The notes beneath the pieces were generated by a model. It was not told where the DNA came from. It did no database searches and saw only the letters and a program-made list of their open reading frames with translations. From the NCBI GenBank assembly GCA_003694975.1, contig RFJH01000209.1, forward strand, positions 1-5,243: a stretch of DNA of 5,243 nucleotides, read 5' to 3'. Made by a program: the position numbers and the translations under genes. Every line of letters begins with the position of its first letter. The first letter of the stretch is position 1. The DNA comes from Anaerolineae bacterium. GTDB taxonomy: Bacteria > Chloroflexota > Anaerolineae > Anaerolineales > Villigracilaceae. Positions 1 to 5,243 of this stretch are shown here, in pieces.

Positions 1-1
1 C

Positions 2-508
2 TCCGCCCCAGGCGATATCTCCTCGACAGACATCCTCGTGGCCTCCTGGCGGAGGCTGCCTTTCACATCGGCAAGTTTCGACCTCATCCTCGCGCCGCGC
101 GGGGTTCCCTTTCGCGGCGTTGCCCTGGAAGCCGCTTTGAATGCGATCCGACCTCTGTTGCGCCCCGGCGGAGCGTTGTTCCTGGGGGTTGCCAACCGCC
201 GGAGTCCTGTGCACCGCGCCTCTGCGCCCTCGTCGGGCATTTCCCCTCGGCGTCTGAAATCTCTTTTGCGCAGGGCAGAGTACGTTTCCGTTGAATTCTA
301 TGGCGTGATGCCGGATTTGGACGTGCCGGAATACATCTTCCCGCTATCGCCCTACGCCCTCTCTTTTGCCTTGCGTCATCGTTATCGCCGCCGCCTGCCA
401 CCTCGCTGGTCGGGGTGGTTTGCCCATCCTCTCGTGGCCGCTTTCTTTCTTCCGTTTTTGCCTGCCTGGTATGTGCTGGCCAGAGTCCCCGATGAGTCAG
501 AAGGATGA
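2..508 (+). CDS. Class I SAM-dependent methyltransferase, C-terminal part (5' end outside window)
   Basis: The frame is open from base 2 to the TGA at 506-508 (168 residues), so the gene starts before the window; the GTG at 38 is an internal valine codon rather than a convincing start. Two typical Rossmann methyltransferase segments are visible: LPFTSASFDLILA (from base 56), the usual stretch around motif II where the protein decides 'how the data are distributed' before the FDLI strand, and LLRPGGALFLGVANR (bases 155-199), the 'LLRPGG' helix turn and following strand. The glycine-rich SAM-binding motif I would lie upstream and is not seen. The tail has a basic patch (RHRYRRRLPPR) followed by a hydrophobic run of about 20 residues (bases 416-481) that may be a buried strand or a membrane contact. 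The substrate cannot be told; a sugar, lipid or chain end is inferred from the glycosyltransferase neighbours. Its stop overlaps the next start by 4 bases (ATGA), implying translational coupling. Confidence 0.8.
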   Translation, partial: SAPGDISSTDILVASWRRLPFTSASFDLILAPRGVPFRGVALEAALNAIRPLLRPGGALFLGVANRRSPVHRASAPSSGISPRRLKSLLRRAEYVSVEFYGVMPDLDVPEYIFPLSPYALSFALRHRYRRRLPPRWSGWFAHPLVAAFFLPFLPAWYVLARVPDESEG

Positions 509-1554
509 TGGCGAAATTGACGTTTCCGGAACGCCTTACCTCGCTTGTGGCCTCGCTGCCGGCAGACCTTCGTCTCCCGGGCGCCTCTTCCTTGCGCTGG
601 GCGGTGTTGGCCAATGGCGATACCGACCCTAACGACAACGTTATCCTTTACGGGTTCCTCGCCGGGCAGAGTCACCCCGCGCTGGTGGCCAAAGTGCCCC
701 GCAGACCGGAGAACGCCTGGGTGGTGCAAACGGAATACGAGCGTTTGAAGGAACTGTGGGTGGCCCTGGGTGAAGACGCGGCGAAGTACGTTCCTCGCCC
801 TCTGGCCTATACATTGCTCGATGGACAGCCGGTGCTGCTTCTCTCCTACGTGATGGGCGAAAGCGTGCTCTGGGCTTCGCGTCGGACGTTTTGGCGCGAC
901 GAGGCTCGCCTTCGTGCATTGGCCGTGGAGGCCGCGCGAACGCTACGCCATGTGCATGAATGCACGGCGACCCCTGTCACATCTTCAGAGCGCGAGGCAT
1001 TGCGCGATTTTCCTGCCCGTGCGGCGCGCTTTCGCTCTCTCTTTCGCCTGACACCTGATGAGCGTAGTGCGCTTGACGATGTGACGCAAGCAATCGAGGA
1101 TGCCGAGTCGCGCGCCGATTGCCGCGTGCTCATTCAGGCCGATTTCTGGCATGGCAACCTCATCCGCAACGCGGCGCATGGCCGGTTATCGCTGGTGGAC
1201 TGGCAGTTTGCCAGGTGGTCTCTCGATGTGAGCATGGATGTGTATCTCTTCTTGCTGGCTGCTGCCCTGCGCGTGGCGCCCTACGGTACAGCCGAGGAAC
1301 GGACGTCCGGCGCGGTGCGCGTGCTCGCGACCTGGCGCACCACCTTAATCCCTGCTTATCTGGATGCCTACGGACGGCCTCAGCGTTTTGGCCTGCTCCC
1401 TCCGCGCCGGGGGATGCTCGCCTGTTGTGTGGAAAAGGCAGTGCGTCCGAACCTGGATTTTGGCTATCACCACCCCGACGACCGAATGTGGTATCTTCTC
1501 TTTAAAGCGTTGCTCGATTGGCCACAGGAGAAGGCTTCCTATGCCTCCGGATGA
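505..1554 (+). CDS. APH/choline-kinase-like phosphotransferase with altered catalytic loop
   Basis: A 349-residue protein of the aminoglycoside phosphotransferase (APH) superfamily, which also holds choline, homoserine and sugar kinases; it should transfer the ATP gamma-phosphate to a small molecule or glycan hydroxyl in the cytoplasm. Seen in order: an N-lobe with LVAKVPR, where K63 fits the ATP-phosphate-binding lysine, and E77/E79 in a helix that could pair with it; LLLSYVMGESV, matching the hinge; then IQADFWHGNLI (from I210), with D213 as catalytic base and N218 as metal ligand; and LVDWQFA with D232 as the second metal ligand. The D-N-D spacing (5 and 14) fits APH enzymes, but the usual HGD is QAD here (Q211). 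The chosen ATG gives a 4-base overlap with the methyltransferase; AAGG sits directly before it, so the second ATG at 508 is equally possible. Context argues for phosphorylation of a glycan or lipid rather than antibiotic resistance; the substrate is unknown. Confidence 0.85.
   Translation: MMAKLTFPERLTSLVASLPADLRLPGASSLRWAVLANGDTDPNDNVILYGFLAGQSHPALVAKVPRRPENAWVVQTEYERLKELWVALGEDAAKYVPRPLAYTLLDGQPVLLLSYVMGESVLWASRRTFWRDEARLRALAVEAARTLRHVHECTATPVTSSEREALRDFPARAARFRSLFRLTPDERSALDDVTQAIEDAESRADCRVLIQADFWHGNLIRNAAHGRLSLVDWQFARWSLDVSMDVYLFLLAAALRVAPYGTAEERTSGAVRVLATWRTTLIPAYLDAYGRPQRFGLLPPRRGMLACCVEKAVRPNLDFGYHHPDDRMWYLLFKALLDWPQEKASYASG
1526..1534 (+). promoter_or_regulatory. Ribosome binding site for the first GT4 glycosyltransferase
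   Basis: AGGAGAAGG lies 6 bases before the ATG at 1541, inside the end of the kinase gene. It decides the start: the reading frame is open much further upstream, to an ATG at 1364, but that part lies fully inside the kinase gene, has no family resemblance, and would give an overlap of about 190 bases. From 1541 the protein begins a few residues before the first strand of the GT-B fold, as expected. Confidence 0.75.
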
Positions 1555-2722
1555 CGTTCATCCCGGACCGCCTGAGCGCCGATATACGGTGGTGTACTTG
1601 ATAGATGGCCTGGGCATGGGGGGGGCAGAGCGCCTGATGGTGCCGTTGTTGCGCCATCTGGATCGTGAGCGTTTTGTCCCCCATGTGGGTGTCCTTCAGG
1701 TGCGAGCGGACAACCCTATGGAGCGCGAGATACGCTCTCTGGGTGTACCGGTGACGCGCTTACCTGTAGAGCGACTCCGCGACCTGACAGCCCTGCCGCG
1801 TCTTCTACGCTTCCTGCGCGGTGTGGAAGCGGATGTAGTCCACACTCAACTGGAATTCGCAAATATTCTGGGCAATCTGGCCGCTCGTATCTTGCGCCTG
1901 CCCTCCGTCTGTACGGCACACGTTTTGCTCACCGAGGAACGGCGCTTGAAGACCCGTTTGCACGAGGCGGTGGAATGGGCCGTTTTGCGCTTTTTCTGTG
2001 ATCAGGTCATTGCGGTCTCGGACGAGGCGCGCCGGCAATACCTGGAACGTAAGCGCCTTGCTCCTGAGAAAGTGACCACACTCTACAATGGCATTGACCT
2101 GGTGCCGTTCACCGACCTGGACCGTTCTGATGCGCGCCGAGCGGTGCGTCGGGAATTGGGGATTCCCCTCGAGGCGCGCGTGTTGATTACGGTCGCCGTC
2201 TTACGCCCTCCCAAGGGGATCCGATTCATGATTCGCGCCTTGCCGGACGTTCTGCGTCGGGTTGAGGACGCGTTTTACCTGATCGTTGGGGATGGGCCCG
2301 ATCGGGAGGCGCTGGTCGAGGTCGCGGACGAGGCGGGGGTGCGCGAGCGGGTGGTTTTCGCCGGGATGCGAGATGATGTTCCTCGTCTGCTGGCGGCCGG
2401 GGATGTGTTCGTCCTGCCGACTCTGTCGGAGGCATTGCCGACGGTGCTGGCCGAGGCGATGGCATCCCGTCTTCCTGTTGTTGCCAGTGCCGTGGGTGGG
2501 GTGCCGCAGATGGTTGACGAAGGCGTAAACGGTCTCCTTGTCCCTCCGGGTGACTCACAAGCCCTGGCGCGGGCATGCCTGTCTCTTCTGACCGATCCGG
2601 CGCGTCGGGCGGAGATGGGGCAGGCCGGTTGGGAGATCGTGCAGAGGAAGTTCGATGTCCGACGTCAGGTCAGGGCGCTGGAGGAACTTTACATTCGTTT
2701 TCTGAGAGCCTATGGACGATAG
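1541..2722 (+). CDS. GT4-family glycosyltransferase (GT-B fold)
   Basis: A 393-residue retaining glycosyltransferase of the GT4 type, of normal length. It should move a sugar from a nucleotide-sugar donor to a growing glycan or lipid acceptor at the cytoplasmic membrane face. The N-terminal domain opens with VVYLIDGLGMGGAERLM (GGAE at 27-30), the acceptor-side loop of the family, and carries ADVVHTQLEFANILG (H101). The LYNGIDL linker (181-187) leads to the donor-binding domain: VLRPPKG (R222, K225, diphosphate contacts), LIVGDGPDREAL (248-258), and SEALPTVLAEAM, which holds the full EX7E pair E297 and E305, followed by LPVVASAVGGVPQMVDEGVNG and GLLVPPGD. All key residues are present, so it is likely active. 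There is no signal peptide or membrane segment. It overlaps the kinase by 14 bases and the next glycosyltransferase by 11. An 8-G run (1618-1625) encodes the GG of GGAE with the frame intact. Sugar donor and linkage cannot be read from the sequence. Confidence 0.93.
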   Translation: MPPDDVHPGPPERRYTVVYLIDGLGMGGAERLMVPLLRHLDRERFVPHVGVLQVRADNPMEREIRSLGVPVTRLPVERLRDLTALPRLLRFLRGVEADVVHTQLEFANILGNLAARILRLPSVCTAHVLLTEERRLKTRLHEAVEWAVLRFFCDQVIAVSDEARRQYLERKRLAPEKVTTLYNGIDLVPFTDLDRSDARRAVRRELGIPLEARVLITVAVLRPPKGIRFMIRALPDVLRRVEDAFYLIVGDGPDREALVEVADEAGVRERVVFAGMRDDVPRLLAAGDVFVLPTLSEALPTVLAEAMASRLPVVASAVGGVPQMVDEGVNGLLVPPGDSQALARACLSLLTDPARRAEMGQAGWEIVQRKFDVRRQVRALEELYIRFLRAYGR

Positions 2723-3965
2723 ATTGCATCTGGTCATGGTCGAGCCGAACGGCAGCGGGGGGTTGATCCATTATGCCTATCAGTTGTGCACGGCGTTGGC
2801 GGAAGAGGGGGTGGACGTCACGCTGGTGACCGGTCGGGAATACGAGTTGGCGGATTTGCCTCACAATTTCACCGTGAACAATGTGCTCGATCTCTGGCCG
2901 TTGTTCGAGGCGGGGCGGAGCGAGGAAATCCGCCTTGGGCGGTGGAGGCGGCTCTGGCGTAAGGTGTTCCGTACGCTGCGGCGGGGCGTGCGTGCCGTGC
3001 GCCTCATTCGTGCCTGGCTGCTCCTGGTGCGTTATCTTTTGCGTCTGCACCCGGACGTGGTGCTTTTCTCTAAGATCAACTTTCCGTTCGAGGCGTTTTT
3101 TCTGGCGTATTTGCGTCGCCGGGGGTTGTTTTTGAGCCAGATTTGTCATGAGTTCGAGTTGCGCGAGAGCCGTTGGGGCGCGCTGGAATCCCTTGTCGCG
3201 CGTCTGTATGCGAGCGTTTACCCCAATTTCTCCGCTCTGTTTTTTCACGCTAAAGAGAATCGGCAACGTTTCCTGGCCCTCTATCCGCGCATTTCCCCTG
3301 AGCGGATGTTCCTTATCCCGCATGGCAATTCAGAATGGTTACTGCGCCTGCCGATGAGCGTGACGCCAGACGAACTCAGGGAACGCTACGGCCTCAGCGT
3401 GGATGACCGTGTGGTCTTGTTCTTCGGTCTCCTCGCGCCCAGCAAGGGATTGGAGGATTTGTTGGATGCCTTCGCCCTGGCGCGACGCGACTGTGATGCG
3501 AAACTGGTCATCGCCGGTTACCCGACGAAACATATGGATATGGTGGCATTGCAAGAGCGGATTGACACCCTCGGCCTGCGCAAGGACGTGATTCTGGATA
3601 CGCGTTACATCCCTCTGGATGAGGTGGGGGCGTTGATGGGGTTAGCCTCCGTGGTGGTCTATCCATATCGAAGTGGGACGCAGAGTGGCGCTTTGCAGGT
3701 GGCGTACATTTTCGGGAGACCCGTAGTTGTGACCAGGGTCGGTGGTTTGCCGGAGGCGGTTGAGGACGGCAAGAGCGGTTTCCTTGTCCCGCCGCGCTCT
3801 CCTGAGGCACTGGCCGATAGAATCGTGACCCTGGTCAATGACCCGGCGTTGGCGAAACGCATGGGAGACTATGCCCGCCATCTGGCGGAAACGCGCTTCA
3901 GTTGGCAAACGGTGGCGCGGAAAATCCTCGATGTGTACGATAGCCTCCTCTCGCGCGCCCGTTGA
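2712..3965 (+). CDS. GT4-like glycosyltransferase without canonical EX7E motif
   Basis: A 417-residue GT-B-fold glycosyltransferase, only distantly like its upstream neighbour. The N-terminal domain begins HLVMVEPNGSGGLIHYAYQL, the glycine-rich acceptor-side loop, and has CHEFE (145-149), where H146 fits the active-site histidine position. IPHGN (202-206) precedes the donor domain: LFFGLLAPSKGLEDLL (K245), LVIAGYP (265-271), then VVYPYRSGTQSGALQVAY and GRPVVVTRVGGLPEAVEDGKSG. In place of the EX7E pair, the region reads RSGTQSGALQV (320-330); by alignment to the following FGRPVV, the second glutamate site is V330 and the first is not glutamate. This SG-AL-AY form occurs in a recognisable subset of GT4 enzymes, so it is not evidence of a dead protein. 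Residues 73-112 are very rich in arginine with no acid between 73 and 114, suiting peripheral binding to acidic lipid. The ATG overlaps the previous gene by 11 bases with only a weak GAGAG (2704-2708), so translation is probably coupled. Donor and acceptor are unknown. Confidence 0.9.
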   Translation: MDDRLHLVMVEPNGSGGLIHYAYQLCTALAEEGVDVTLVTGREYELADLPHNFTVNNVLDLWPLFEAGRSEEIRLGRWRRLWRKVFRTLRRGVRAVRLIRAWLLLVRYLLRLHPDVVLFSKINFPFEAFFLAYLRRRGLFLSQICHEFELRESRWGALESLVARLYASVYPNFSALFFHAKENRQRFLALYPRISPERMFLIPHGNSEWLLRLPMSVTPDELRERYGLSVDDRVVLFFGLLAPSKGLEDLLDAFALARRDCDAKLVIAGYPTKHMDMVALQERIDTLGLRKDVILDTRYIPLDEVGALMGLASVVVYPYRSGTQSGALQVAYIFGRPVVVTRVGGLPEAVEDGKSGFLVPPRSPEALADRIVTLVNDPALAKRMGDYARHLAETRFSWQTVARKILDVYDSLLSRAR

Positions 3966-3969
3966 GCCA

Positions 3970-3991
3970 CCGCGCGTTGGGGCTTGCGCGG
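3970..3991. terminator. GC-rich hairpin between convergent genes, possible terminator
   Basis: In the 44-base gap between the two convergent genes, CCGCGC (3970-3975) and GCGCGG (3986-3991) form a perfect 6-bp stem with a 10-base loop; a G-U pair can add a seventh. The position, just after one stop and shortly past the other, is where a shared terminator would sit. There is no T tract on either side, so it is not a canonical intrinsic terminator, and short GC stems arise by chance in such DNA. Confidence 0.25.
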
Positions 3992-4009
3992 CGTAATGCG
4001 CACGCGAGG

Positions 4010-5053
4010 TCAGTGCCGGTAGCGGTTCAGGATGGTGAGCAGAAGCGCGAAGCGGGGAAGAGTGTGGCGGTGGGAGATGAAGATACGCCGGATGGCAAAG
4101 GGATCCCGGCGTACTTCTCGCCGGCTGCAGGGACCGTTGAGCAAGGTGAAGGCCAGGTGCATTCCCGCTTCGGCGACCAGACGCTCGATTGGCGGGGAAA
4201 AGTCGTCGCGCAGGCCGTTTGGGTAGGCAAAGGCGAGTACGGGTTCTCCGGTCTCCTCTTCGATGTGCCTTTTTGAGGTTTCGATTTCTTCCTTTGCCTG
4301 GGCAAGTGGGATGCGTGTCAGGATGGGGTGAGTCACGCTGTGGGCACCGAATTCGATACCGCCTTCGCGCATTTCGCGTATCTGCTCCCAGGTCAGCATC
4401 TGGCGGCGGAAGTACCCGGAGGGAATGGCGACGCCCAGTTGTTCGGGCAGGCGCTCTACCCATGTCTGTTTTGCGCTTTCGGGGAGCGCTTTGGCGGCCT
4501 CGATCCATGCCCGGGCAACGCGTTCGCGTTCGTGTGCGTTTTCCCAGTGGCGCACTTTGCCGTTGGGCAGTGTGACGCTCTCGCGGTGGGTGTGGGTAAA
4601 ACAGTAGGCGACTAAGTCCCAGTAGAAAGGGCGGTCACTCTCGATGTGGCCGGTGGTCAGGAAGATGGTTGCGGGCAGGCCGCGCTCGCGCAGGATGGGA
4701 TAGGCATGGGTGTAGTTGTCGCGATAGCCATCGTCGAAGGTGATGAGGGCCGCGCGTGGGGGCAGGTCCTCGCGTCCTTCCAGCCAGGCGATGACTCGTT
4801 GCAACGAGACCACGTTGAACCAGCGTTTCAGATAGTCCATCTGCCGGGCAAATGCTTCGGGTCGCGCGCTGACGTTGGGCTTGAAGGTGTCAAAGTCGGG
4901 GGCGTCGGGATCGTTGACGCGGTGGTAGTTGAGTACGGTCAGGGTGTTTTTCCACAGCGAGTGTCCCAGAGGCGTCAGGCCGCTTCGCAGTGCGAGGTCG
5001 AAGAGGCGTTCTTTCCATCCGGGATGAGGAGGGGGAGTGTCTTGTAGGTACAT
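4010..5053 (-). CDS. Polysaccharide deacetylase (NodB homology domain, CE4-like)
   Basis: A 347-residue metal-dependent deacetylase expected to hydrolyse acetyl groups on amino sugars or a polysaccharide. Seen: LTVLNYHRV (38-46), the typical entry strand of this EPS-linked subgroup; TFDDG (105-109), with D107 as likely catalytic base and D108 as metal ligand; an insert of roughly 100 residues with RPFYWDLVAY (141-150); GAHSVTHPIL with H238 and H242 completing the Asp-His-His metal site; AFAYPNG (274-280), the motif-3 region; and RRIFIS (322-327) near the end. All core residues are present, so activity is likely. No signal peptide or membrane segment is seen from this start, which suggests a cytoplasmic enzyme acting on a precursor. 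The frame stays open to 5233, but that extension overlaps the upstream glycosyltransferase and looks non-coding; the ATG at 5053 lies 10 bases after that gene's stop, with only a weak GAAAG as ribosome site. It is co-directional with that glycosyltransferase and convergent with the + strand operon. Confidence 0.92.
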   Translation of the reverse strand: MYLQDTPPPHPGWKERLFDLALRSGLTPLGHSLWKNTLTVLNYHRVNDPDAPDFDTFKPNVSARPEAFARQMDYLKRWFNVVSLQRVIAWLEGREDLPPRAALITFDDGYRDNYTHAYPILRERGLPATIFLTTGHIESDRPFYWDLVAYCFTHTHRESVTLPNGKVRHWENAHERERVARAWIEAAKALPESAKQTWVERLPEQLGVAIPSGYFRRQMLTWEQIREMREGGIEFGAHSVTHPILTRIPLAQAKEEIETSKRHIEEETGEPVLAFAYPNGLRDDFSPPIERLVAEAGMHLAFTLLNGPCSRREVRRDPFAIRRIFISHRHTLPRFALLLTILNRYRH

Positions 5054-5063
5054 TGCTTTCGCG

Positions 5064-5243
5064 TCAGTCTTTGGTGGGGTGGATGTGGCGTGCTGTGTGT
5101 TCCTGCCATGCCAGACAGTACGTGTGCCATGTGGCCTGTACCTGGGCAGAAAGGCTGAACTCACGCCGCACGCGCTGCCGTGCGTTTTCACCCAGGCGTT
5201 GGGCGAGGGCACAGTCGGTGCTGAGGCGTACAAGGCCCTGGGC
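5064..5243 (-). CDS. C-terminal end of a GT4-type glycosyltransferase (5' part outside window)
   Basis: Reading the - strand from base 5243 gives 59 codons and a TGA at 5064-5066. The peptide contains LVRLSTDCALAQRLGENARQ and then VRREFSLSAQVQATWHTYCLAW, which follows the closing pattern of GT4 glycosyltransferases: a helix with L..DP.LA.RLGENAR, then EFS....V..W...Y. The same pattern closes the 2712-3965 gene here (NDPALAKRMGDYAR, then TRFSWQ). The catalytic and donor-binding parts lie outside the window, so only the family can be suggested, not the sugar. A short His-rich tail (EHTARHIHPTKD) follows the last helix. The stop is 10 bases before the deacetylase start, so the two are very likely co-transcribed. 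The alternative, that this is just the N-terminal extension of the deacetylase in another frame, is far less convincing. Confidence 0.75.
   Translation of the reverse strand, partial: AQGLVRLSTDCALAQRLGENARQRVRREFSLSAQVQATWHTYCLAWQEHTARHIHPTKD

Noticed and set aside
84..638. - strand open frame of 184 codons opposite the methyltransferase and kinase start.
   Set aside because: It is low-complexity R/G/A/P-rich with no family resemblance; the + strand genes explain the region.
1364..1540. Upstream extension of the first glycosyltransferase frame to an ATG at 1364.
   Set aside because: It lies inside the kinase gene, shows no family resemblance, and the ATG at 1541 has a strong ribosome site and the expected fold start.
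505..1554. Kinase considered as an antibiotic resistance gene because of the APH fold.
   Set aside because: The catalytic loop departs from resistance enzymes, no mobile element is nearby, and the operon is devoted to glycan synthesis.
1618..1625. Run of eight G bases in the first glycosyltransferase, considered as a phase-variation switch.
   Set aside because: It encodes the conserved GG of the GGAE motif in the correct frame, and a single 8-base run in GC-rich DNA is not enough to claim slippage; reads from several isolates would be needed.
2670..3323. - strand open frame of 217 codons opposite the second glycosyltransferase.
   Set aside because: No motif is recognisable, it has a Q/P/R/H-rich composition, and it is fully antisense to a well-supported gene.
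3642..4508. Long - strand open frame of 288 codons across the convergent junction.
   Set aside because: Its peptide is rich in R, P and H with no recognisable domain, and it is out of frame with the clear deacetylase and antisense to a clear glycosyltransferase; typical of GC-rich DNA.
5054..5233. N-terminal extension of the deacetylase frame to an ATG at 5233.
   Set aside because: It covers the same strand as the glycosyltransferase tail in another frame, has low-complexity composition, and adds no domain or signal peptide.

Overview
The window is a GC-rich bacterial stretch (roughly 60% G+C by eye) filled almost wall to wall with genes for building and decorating a cell-surface polysaccharide or glycolipid. 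The dense packing, the overlapping genes and the style of the glycosyltransferases would fit a Chloroflexota (Anaerolineae-like) genome, but nothing here fixes the taxon; that is a low-confidence inference.

Layout. On the + strand, four genes run without a gap from the left edge to base 3965: the 3' part of a class I SAM-dependent methyltransferase (cut by the window), an aminoglycoside-phosphotransferase-fold small-molecule kinase, and two GT4-type (GT-B fold) glycosyltransferases. Successive genes overlap by 4, 14 and 11 bases, so they almost certainly form one translationally coupled operon that begins upstream of the window. On the - strand, running leftward from the right edge, are the last 59 codons of a third GT4-type glycosyltransferase (cut by the window) and, 10 bases after its stop, a NodB-type polysaccharide deacetylase. 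The two operons converge on a 44-base gap (3966-4009) that holds a short GC-rich hairpin and nothing else recognisable.

How the genes could work together (inference): the glycosyltransferases would add sugars to a lipid-linked or other acceptor, the deacetylase would remove N- or O-acetyl groups from the glycan, and the methyltransferase/kinase pair would add methyl and phosphate groups to a sugar, a lipid or the chain end. No transporter, flippase, polymerase, sugar-nucleotide enzyme, mobile element, tRNA, rRNA or CRISPR array is visible.

The points most worth a second look are the methyltransferase-kinase overlapping pair inside a glycosyltransferase cluster, the kinase's QAD in place of the usual HGD in its catalytic loop, the lack of the EX7E motif in the second glycosyltransferase, and a deacetylase with no export signal. 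None of these proves a new system; the region reads as a fairly ordinary accessory glycan locus.
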